From Bacillota bacterium (lineage in GTDB: Bacteria; Bacillota; Clostridia; Oscillospirales; Acutalibacteraceae), in assembly GCA_009786275.1 (NCBI GenBank), contig WQTL01000352.1:1-5918 (forward strand): DNA of 5,918 nt, given 5' to 3'. The position numbers and the translations under genes were made by a program. The notes beneath the pieces were generated by a model. The model was given only the letters and a program-made list of their open reading frames with translations. It was not told where the DNA came from and ran no database searches. Shown one piece after another: positions 1 through 4,060 of the stretch (within the stretch, counting starts at the first letter, position 1; every line of letters begins with the position of its first letter).

Positions 1-537
1 ACCGTGGACGGCTCCATCACCTCCGTGCAGGCGATCTACGTGCCCGCCGACGACCTGACCGACCCCGCCCCCGCCGCGATCTTCGGCCATCTGGACGCCA
101 CCACGGTGCTTTCCCGCGCGGTCAGCGAGATGGGGATCTACCCCGCCGTGAGCCCCCTGGAATCCAACTCGCGCATCCTGGACGCCGACATCGTGGGGCA
201 GCGGCACTATGACGCCGCGCGGGGCGTGCAGGCCTGCCTGCAGCGCTACAACGAGCTGAAGGACATCATCGCCATCCTCGGCATGGACGAGCTGAGCGAG
301 GAGGACAGGCGCACCGTGCACCGCGCGCGGCGGCTCCAGCGCTTCATGAGCCAGCCCATCCACGTGGCGGAGGTTTTCACCGGCATGCCCGGTCGCTATG
401 TCCCCCTGGAGGACACCCTGCGCAGCTGCGAGGACATCCTCGCCGGCAAGGCGGACCACCTGCCGGAGGGGGCGTTCTACATGGTGGGGGATATTGACGA
501 GGTGTTCGCGAAGGCGGAGAAGATGGGGAAAGAATAA
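1..537 (+). CDS. atpD: F1 ATP synthase beta subunit, C-terminal part (5' end outside window)
   Basis: This is the catalytic beta subunit of the F1 sector of ATP synthase, which makes or hydrolyses ATP at the cytoplasmic face of the membrane. The frame is open from base 1, so the gene starts upstream, and about 178 C-terminal residues of the roughly 465 usual for the family are visible. The segment GSITSVQAIYVPADDLTDP near the start is a beta-subunit signature stretch. The lever motif DELSEED, which contacts gamma and epsilon, is encoded at 286-306. The FTGMPGRYVPLEDT and HLPEGAFYMVGDIDEV stretches match the normal family C terminus. The gene ends normally at TAA 535-537, and that stop overlaps the ATG of the next gene by one base, which suggests translational coupling. 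Unusually, the next gene is not atpC, which lies about 2.4 kb further on. The identification is very secure. Confidence 0.97.
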   Translation, partial: TVDGSITSVQAIYVPADDLTDPAPAAIFGHLDATTVLSRAVSEMGIYPAVSPLESNSRILDADIVGQRHYDAARGVQACLQRYNELKDIIAILGMDELSEEDRRTVHRARRLQRFMSQPIHVAEVFTGMPGRYVPLEDTLRSCEDILAGKADHLPEGAFYMVGDIDEVFAKAEKMGKE

Positions 538-977
538 TGCAAAAACGACTTGCAACCGCAAATGACATTCCTACCTTAGTCGCCTTGCGCAAGCGGCAGC
601 TCATGGACGAGGGCGAGAGTGTGCCATCCGATCACTACCTTGTGAATTACTTCACAGCTTCCATGACGGACGGCTCCTTAGCGGTCTGGGTGATGGAGGA
701 ACAAGGTGAGATCATCGCCACCGGCGGGGTCTGCTTTTATGCGCTGCCACCGACTTATAGGAATCCCACGGGCCGGACAGCCTATGTCACAAACATGTAT
801 ACGGAGAACCAATACAGGCGCAGGGGAATTGCGACGGAGCTGTTGCACGCGGCGATCGCCGAGGCAAAGGCGCGCGGGTACGGGGCTGTCCGGCTGCACG
901 CATCGGAAGACGGCAAATCGATCTACCGAAAGGCGGGGTTTATGAATACGGACGGATACATGGCCATGATGATTTGA
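537..977 (+). CDS. GNAT-family N-acetyltransferase
   Basis: A 146-residue single-domain acetyltransferase expected to move acetyl from acetyl-CoA to an amine of an unknown acceptor in the cytosol. The GNAT fold is supported by the motif A beta-strand and pyrophosphate loop, VTNMYT at residues 84-89 followed by QYRRRGIA at 92-99 (the R/Q-x-x-G-x-A signature). A motif B-like IYRKAGF lies at 129-135. Length is normal for the family. The start ATG shares its A with the last base of the atpD stop (TAATG), and a GGGGAAAG stretch at 525-532 can act as ribosome binding site, so translation is probably coupled to atpD. Base composition looks lower in GC (about 50% over 541-660) than the atpD gene before it, which hints at later acquisition. 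The substrate cannot be told: small amines, aminoglycoside-like drugs or a protein N terminus are all possible. It resembles acetyltransferases of Clostridia that often sit beside methyltransferases. Confidence 0.9.
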   Translation: MQKRLATANDIPTLVALRKRQLMDEGESVPSDHYLVNYFTASMTDGSLAVWVMEEQGEIIATGGVCFYALPPTYRNPTGRTAYVTNMYTENQYRRRGIATELLHAAIAEAKARGYGAVRLHASEDGKSIYRKAGFMNTDGYMAMMI

Positions 978-980
978 CGG

Positions 981-1141
981 TGCTCCGCACTTCCCCCTCG
1001 GCGCTGCGCACCGGCCCCCCAAGGGGGGCATCCTGACGAGGCAAAAGATTTTATTTGTAATTGACAGAATGATTTTTTGATCTGTCAAGATGCCCCCCTT
1101 GGGGGGCCGGTGTCGCAGCACCGAGGGGGTGATGCGGAGCA
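981..1141. repeat. 161-bp imperfect palindrome, MITE-like repeat element
   Basis: The ends are TGCTCCGCA (981-989) and its exact complement TGCGGAGCA (1133-1141). Reading inward, the left arm to about 1036 and the complement of the right arm agree at about nine of ten bases, with five mismatches and one gap over roughly 57 bases. Each arm carries its own C6-AA-G6 hairpin (left around 1014-1029, right 1092-1107) and a weaker CGG...CCG hairpin (right 1108-1123). The AT-rich centre has a perfect TTGACAGA / TCTGTCAA pair (1061-1068 and 1081-1088). The element fills nearly the whole gap between the acetyltransferase and the membrane protein gene. No clear target-site duplication is visible and there is no transposase. 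It could be a non-autonomous transposable element, a REP/BIME-like unit, or a structured RNA acting as attenuator. The palindrome is certain; its class is inference. Confidence 0.8.
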
Positions 1142-1160
1142 TATACAAACCCATGAAAGC

Positions 1161-1164
1161 GAGG
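1161..1164 (+). promoter_or_regulatory. Ribosome binding site GAGG for the membrane protein
   Basis: GAGG lies eight bases before ATG 1173. It fixes that start over an earlier in-frame ATG at 1077, which would translate part of the palindromic repeat. Confidence 0.75.
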
Positions 1165-1172
1165 TAATTCCC

Positions 1173-2039
1173 ATGGCCAAAGAGAAAAAAGTCAAGCCGC
1201 CCAAGCCTGAAAAGGTCAAGAAAGAGAAAACCCCCGGCCGGGGCAAAACGGCCCTTGCCGTCACCGCGTTCATATTGGCGCTGATCGCCCTGGGGGGCGG
1301 GGCCTATGTCGGCTACCGCGAGTGGCGCGCCGCACAGCGGGCCGCGCAGGCGAACGAGGCCATCGGCGGGCGGGTCGCCGCCCTGGAGGACGCCGCCGCC
1401 GCGGAGAAAAACCGCGAGAGCGTGGTCATCCAGATGGAGCCGCACGCCCTGGCGGCCTACATGGCCGACAGCGCAAACCTGTACAAGACCCGGTTCTCCA
1501 CCGTGCGATTTGAAAACGGCGGCGACGCGAACACCCTGGTGAAGCTGCGCGCGCCGGTCACGGTGACAATCTACAACAACTCCGACCAGACCGTCACCGT
1601 CAAAAGCGCGGCGCTGTACCCCTGGGAGACCATCTTTGAGGAGGGCTTCCGGCAGGAGACCCTGGCCGCCCAGCAGGAGAAGGGCTTCTTCGGCGAGCTC
1701 ACGCAGGGCCAGCGCGACGGCTTTTCCATCGGCCCCGGGGAATTCCAAGTGATCGAAATCGACGCCAGGCTGCGCGGGGTTTACGGCCACCCGGCCCTGG
1801 AGACCGAGACACAGGCCTACCTCACGGGCTACTTCAGCGACCCCGAAAACGCGCCCCCGGAGCCGGGCGACGACGTGGCCGTGGCGGGCAAGGGGCGCAT
1901 GAACAGCCGGGTGAACACCCTGTTCCGCGAGGCCCTGGGCTACTACTGCGCCGAGAGGAGCACGCGCTTCACGCTCACGTATACGCTCCGTACCGCCCGG
2001 GGGAACAGCTTTTCCGCCACCTGCGGCGTGCCGTTCTGA
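1173..2039 (+). CDS. Single-pass membrane protein of unknown family
   Basis: I do not recognise this 288-residue protein. It has a strongly basic, Lys/Pro-rich N-terminal tail (residues 1-25, with KVKPPKPEKVKKEK), then one hydrophobic segment at about 26-48 (ALAVTAFILALIALGGGAYVGY). An Ala/Glu/Arg-rich, probably helical or coiled-coil stretch follows at about 49-83, and then a roughly 200-residue domain rich in alternating hydrophobic and Thr/Val residues (for example KLRAPVTVTIYNNSDQTVTVKSAALYPW) that suggests a beta-sandwich. By the positive-inside rule the tail is cytoplasmic and the large domain extracytoplasmic. The only two cysteines, at about 259 and 284, could form a disulfide there. 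ATG 1173 with GAGG eight bases upstream is preferred. The stop overlaps the ribosome binding site of the methyltransferase, so the two are probably co-translated. It sits inside the split ATP synthase operon; no functional link can be shown. The gene call is firm, the function unknown. Confidence 0.85.
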   Translation: MAKEKKVKPPKPEKVKKEKTPGRGKTALAVTAFILALIALGGGAYVGYREWRAAQRAAQANEAIGGRVAALEDAAAAEKNRESVVIQMEPHALAAYMADSANLYKTRFSTVRFENGGDANTLVKLRAPVTVTIYNNSDQTVTVKSAALYPWETIFEEGFRQETLAAQQEKGFFGELTQGQRDGFSIGPGEFQVIEIDARLRGVYGHPALETETQAYLTGYFSDPENAPPEPGDDVAVAGKGRMNSRVNTLFREALGYYCAERSTRFTLTYTLRTARGNSFSATCGVPF

Positions 2040-2041
2040 GG
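2038..2041 (+). promoter_or_regulatory. Ribosome binding site GAGG overlapping a stop codon
   Basis: GAGG begins inside the TGA of the membrane protein gene. It lies six bases before ATG 2048 but directly abuts ATG 2042. The spacing favours 2048 as the methyltransferase start and implies coupled translation. Confidence 0.7.
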
Positions 2042-2047
2042 ATGCCT

Positions 2048-2884
2048 ATGTTCAAATTTTTCAAACGCAAGCCTCCCGCCCCCGAGCTCACCGACACCCT
2101 GGGCTATCTCTCCCGCTTCTACAGCACCCGCTGCGACGAGGACAGGCGGCTCGATACGCGGCACGGGCAGGTGGAATACCTCACCACCATGCGCTATATC
2201 GAGCGCTATCTTCAGCCCGGCATGAAAATTCTTGAGATCGGCGCGGCCACGGGCAGGTATTCCCTCACCCTGGCGCGCATGGGCTATGACGTCACGGCCA
2301 TCGAGCTGGTGCAGCACAACATCGATATCTTTCGCAAGAAGCTCAGGCCCGGCGACAAAATTGACCTCCAGCAGGGCGACGCCCTTGATTTGTCGCGCTT
2401 TGATGATAACACGTTCGATATGACGCTGCTGCTCGGGCCGATGTATCACCTGTATACCCAGGAGGACCAGTCCCGGGCGCTGCGCGAGGCCCTGCGGATG
2501 ACGAAGCCCGGCGGGTTGCTCTATGCGGCCTATGTTATCTGCGATATGGCGATTCTTGAAAGCGGCATAGGCGCCAAAAAATGGTTTTGGGATTATCTTG
2601 AGGACGGACATATCATACCGGAAACCTACGAATGCATTTCGAACCCCGGCGATTTGTTCCAGCTCTGCCGCAGGGAGGACATCGACGCCCTCACGGCTCC
2701 CCTGCCCTGCGCGCGCCTGCACTATATCGCCACCGACGGCGTGGCGCAGCTGAACAAAAGCGTCCTGGCGGAAATGACGCCGGCGCAGTTCGCGAAATTC
2801 ATGGACTACCACTATTTCATCTGCGAGCGCCCCGACATGGCCGGCGCGACGAATCACAGCCTGGATATATTAATTAAGCATTAA
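2048..2884 (+). CDS. Class I SAM-dependent methyltransferase
   Basis: A 278-residue Rossmann-type methyltransferase that should transfer a methyl group from S-adenosylmethionine to an unknown small molecule or other acceptor. The glycine-rich motif I is LEIGAATGRY (residues 62-71). The acidic residue after strand 2, expected to hold the ribose hydroxyls, is Glu86 in VTAIELV. GDALDL (110-115) supplies the adenine-contacting Asp, FDMTLLLGPMYHL (123-135) is the motif IV region, and TKPGGLLYAAY is the later strand. The N-terminal RHGQVEYLTTMRYIERYL helix and the LLLGPMYHL stretch match a methyltransferase group common in Clostridia, usually annotated only at the superfamily level. A short basic leader (FKFFKRK) precedes the domain. 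ATG 2042 is also possible but is too close to the ribosome binding site. The gene ends within a heptamer repeat 33 bases before atpC. Parts of it look less GC-rich than atpC. The family call is firm, the substrate unknown. Confidence 0.92.
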   Translation: MFKFFKRKPPAPELTDTLGYLSRFYSTRCDEDRRLDTRHGQVEYLTTMRYIERYLQPGMKILEIGAATGRYSLTLARMGYDVTAIELVQHNIDIFRKKLRPGDKIDLQQGDALDLSRFDDNTFDMTLLLGPMYHLYTQEDQSRALREALRMTKPGGLLYAAYVICDMAILESGIGAKKWFWDYLEDGHIIPETYECISNPGDLFQLCRREDIDALTAPLPCARLHYIATDGVAQLNKSVLAEMTPAQFAKFMDYHYFICERPDMAGATNHSLDILIKH

Positions 2885-2900
2885 GCATTCAGCATTAAGC
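2873..2900. repeat. Heptamer tandem repeat, four units of ATTMAGC
   Basis: Four head-to-tail 7-base units start at 2873, 2880, 2887 and 2894. Three are ATTAAGC and one is ATTCAGC, and a fifth partial unit (ATT) runs into the atpC ribosome binding site. The array spans the last codons and stop of the methyltransferase gene and the short gap to atpC. Such AT-rich heptamer arrays occur in intergenic DNA of Firmicutes and are prone to slippage. Here the array also marks the right boundary of the extra genes inside the atp operon. Confidence 0.75.
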
Positions 2901-2903
2901 ATT

Positions 2904-2907
2904 GGAG
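2904..2907 (+). promoter_or_regulatory. Ribosome binding site GGAG for atpC
   Basis: GGAG ends nine bases before ATG 2917 and decides that start. An in-frame TTG at 2902 would overlap the site itself and adds residues not found in the family. Confidence 0.75.
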
Positions 2908-2916
2908 CGTAGCGAC

Positions 2917-3327
2917 ATGCCCACCCCCTTCCAACTGGACATCCTCACCCCCGAGCACGCTTTTTACAGCGGGCCGGCCGAAGGCGTGACCGTCACCACC
3001 CCGGACGGGGAGCTGTGCGTGCTGGCCATGCACGCGCCCCTGGTGACGCCCCTCGCCATCGGCAGCATACGGCTGCATATCGGCGGGCAGTGGAAGGAGG
3101 CCTTCATCTCCGAGGGCTTCATGGAGGTCGGTCACAGCCGCACGGTGATTTTCACCCAGGCCTGCGAGTGGCCCGAGGACATCGACGCCAAGCGAGCCGA
3201 GGAGGCCGAGCAGCGCGAGCGGGAGCGCCTGCGCCAGCAGACGAGCATCCGCGAGCAGAAGTCCAGCCAGATCGCCCTAGCGCGTGCGATGGCAAGGCTG
3301 CGGGTGACAAGGGGGCAGCTCAAGTAG
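2917..3327 (+). CDS. atpC: F1 ATP synthase epsilon subunit
   Basis: This is the epsilon subunit, part of the central rotor stalk, which links gamma to the c-ring and can inhibit ATP hydrolysis. The 136 residues match the usual 130-140. The N-terminal beta-sandwich covers about 1-85, with the family pattern FQLDILTPEHAFYSG, then DGELCVLAMHAPL at 30-42 and GFMEVGHSRTVIFT. The C-terminal two-helix domain (about 88-136) starts with IDAKRA (89-94), matching the I/L-D-x-x-R-A motif linked to ATP binding by epsilon in several bacteria. It is followed by a long charged helix and ends ARAMARLRVTRG. The full C-terminal domain suggests regulation of hydrolysis is retained. atpC normally follows atpD directly; here three unrelated genes stand between. 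Two hairpins follow the stop, the second ending in a T-run, so this is likely the operon's last gene. The call is very secure. Confidence 0.96.
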   Translation: MPTPFQLDILTPEHAFYSGPAEGVTVTTPDGELCVLAMHAPLVTPLAIGSIRLHIGGQWKEAFISEGFMEVGHSRTVIFTQACEWPEDIDAKRAEEAEQRERERLRQQTSIREQKSSQIALARAMARLRVTRGQLK

Positions 3328-3346
3328 AGACGCGCGGCGTGCGTCT
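3328..3346 (+). other. Hairpin directly after the atpC stop
   Basis: AGACGCGC pairs with GTGCGTCT (eight pairs including one G-U) around a three-base loop, beginning on the base after the atpC TAG. No T-run follows, so on its own it is more likely a 3'-end-protecting stem or a helper to the next hairpin than a complete terminator. Confidence 0.55.
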
Positions 3347-3362
3347 GCATAACATATTCCTT

Positions 3363-3415
3363 CGCCCTTCCGCATAGTAATGTCCAGTGACGACAATGCG
3401 GAAAGGCGTGTTTTT
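3363..3415 (+). terminator. Probable rho-independent terminator that also holds the next ribosome binding site
   Basis: CGCCCTTCCGCAT (3363-3375) pairs with ATGCGGAAAGGCG (3396-3408) with one A-C mismatch. The inner loop has room for a short TGTC/GACA extension, and TGTTTTT (3409-3415) follows. This has the layout of an intrinsic terminator closing the atp operon. The right arm contains GGAAAGG, the ribosome binding site of the next gene, whose ATG starts on the base after the T-run. The same hairpin could therefore limit both transcription and translation of that gene. No convincing separate promoter was seen between 3328 and 3416. Confidence 0.65.
3400..3406 (+). promoter_or_regulatory. Ribosome binding site GGAAAGG inside a hairpin arm
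   Basis: The site ends nine bases before ATG 3416 and selects it over the in-frame ATG at 3380, which lies in the hairpin loop region and would add 12 residues before the membrane segment. Confidence 0.65.
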
Positions 3416-3949
3416 ATGTTTGTATATTCGGTGAAATCCTCCAAGCTCAAGCTCATCGCCCTGGTGGCGGTGGTGATTGCCGCGGTGGCGGCGCTGCTGT
3501 TCCTCACGCAGCGGAACAAGCCCGCCCTGGGCGGCGCCCTCCGGCTGGCGGCTGCCACCGCGCAGGAGCGCGCGGCCTTCCTCTCGCAGTTCGGCTGGGA
3601 GGCCGGCGAGGACCCCCTGGAGGTCTCGGAGGTCATCATCCCCGCCGAGTTCGACGAGACCTACATGAAGTACAACGAGATACAGAAGGCGCAGAACATG
3701 GACCTGAGCCTCTGCGCGGGCAAGCGCGTGAAGCGCTGGACCTACGAGATCAGGAATTATCCCGGCTACGAGGGCAAGCCCGGCGTGGTGCAGGCCAACC
3801 TGCTCATCGATAAGGGCGTGGTGGTGGGCGGGGACATCTGCTCGCTGGAGCTGGGCGGCTTCCTGCACGGCTTCGATTTCCCCAGGCAGGCGGCGGTGGT
3901 GACGACCGCGGCGGCGACAACGGCGGCGATGGCGGGCACAACGGGGTGA
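3416..3949 (+). CDS. DUF4830 domain-containing membrane-anchored protein
   Basis: A 177-residue protein of unknown function. One hydrophobic helix lies at about 12-30 after a short Lys-containing N terminus, so the rest is probably outside the membrane. Residues about 50-153 match what I know of DUF4830, a Firmicute family. The pattern is FLSQFGWE (55-62), EVIIPAEFDETYMKYNEIQKAQNMDL (72-97), GKRVKRWTYEIRNYP (102-116), VQANLLI (125-131) and GGDICSLELGGFLHGF (138-153). I assign the domain from recall of these motifs, not from a search. After HGFDF the protein runs into an Ala/Thr tail of about 20 residues encoded by a GCG/ACG-rich stretch, which does not look like domain sequence; another frame there is open and Gly/Asp/Asn-rich (see findings). 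It lies downstream of atpC across a probable terminator and upstream of a sugar-use gene on the same strand; neither neighbour explains its role. Confidence 0.82.
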   Translation: MFVYSVKSSKLKLIALVAVVIAAVAALLFLTQRNKPALGGALRLAAATAQERAAFLSQFGWEAGEDPLEVSEVIIPAEFDETYMKYNEIQKAQNMDLSLCAGKRVKRWTYEIRNYPGYEGKPGVVQANLLIDKGVVVGGDICSLELGGFLHGFDFPRQAAVVTTAAATTAAMAGTTG

Positions 3950-3990
3950 CAACCACCCCGGCCTTCGGCCGCCCCGCCGCAGAGGGGAAT
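3942..3990. repeat. Cluster of small C/G-run hairpins, degenerate repeat element
   Basis: Three inverted pairs are packed together. CGGGGTG (3942-3948) pairs with CACCCCG (3954-3960) across the DUF4830 stop. CGGCC-TTC-GGCCG (3959-3971) forms a tight hairpin, and CCCC (3972-3975) can pair with GGGG (3984-3987). The layout of a CGG-type hairpin next to a C-run/G-run hairpin recalls each arm of the element at 981-1141. There is no T-run, so it is not a standard terminator, though it may weakly stop or protect transcripts. It occupies the first half of the 111-base gap before the fucosidase gene. Confidence 0.55.
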
Positions 3991-4000
3991 CAGAAAAGTC

Positions 4001-4029
4001 TTGAATAATTCCCCCCCGCCTGTTATAAT
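4001..4029 (+). promoter_or_regulatory. Sigma-70-type promoter with extended -10
   Basis: TTGAAT (4001-4006) matches four of six -35 bases. A 17-base spacer leads to a perfect TATAAT (4024-4029) preceded by TG-N (4021-4023), the extended -10 form. Transcription would start near A4036, giving a leader of about 25 bases before the fucosidase ATG. This is the strongest promoter seen in the window and separates the fucosidase from the genes before it. Confidence 0.85.
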
Positions 4030-4044
4030 GTTTTTATTACAGGC
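4018..4044. promoter_or_regulatory. Inverted repeat over the -10 box and start site, candidate operator
   Basis: GCCTGT (4018-4023) and ACAGGC (4039-4044) are exact complements spaced by 15 bases. The arms extend imperfectly inward (GCCTGTTAT against GCCTGTAAT). The pair encloses the -10 box and predicted start site, where a bound repressor would block RNA polymerase. That is a common way to control sugar-use genes by LacI- or GntR-type regulators. No regulator gene is visible here. Confidence 0.5.
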
Positions 4045-4047
4045 AGC

Positions 4048-4053
4048 GGGAGG
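4048..4053 (+). promoter_or_regulatory. Strong ribosome binding site GGGAGG for the fucosidase
   Basis: GGGAGG ends seven bases before ATG 4061 and selects it over an in-frame ATG at 4073, which lies too far away. Confidence 0.8.
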
Positions 4054-4060
4054 ATTTTCT

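Noticed and set aside
1014..1040. C6-AA-G6 hairpin after the acetyltransferase as a complete terminator
   Set aside because: The stem is strong but no T-run follows directly, so it was recorded as part of the repeat element instead of as a terminator.
1061..1089. TTGACA inside the palindrome as a -35 promoter box
   Set aside because: No acceptable -10 box lies 16-18 bases away on either strand. The TTGACA is part of the TTGACAGA/TCTGTCAA inverted pair.
678..1790. 370-codon open frame on the minus strand
   Set aside because: It crosses the acetyltransferase, the palindrome and the membrane protein gene in antisense, with no recognisable domain and no ribosome binding site I could see.
1943..2857. 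304-codon open frame on the minus strand
   Set aside because: Antisense to the methyltransferase, whose SAM-binding motifs are intact. The protein shows no coherent domain.
2873..2900. Heptamer array as a CRISPR remnant
   Set aside because: The units are contiguous 7-mers without spacers and no cas gene is present.
3320..3952. 210-codon open frame on the minus strand
   Set aside because: Antisense to the DUF4830 gene and very rich in Arg/His/Leu, as expected from reversed GC-rich codons.
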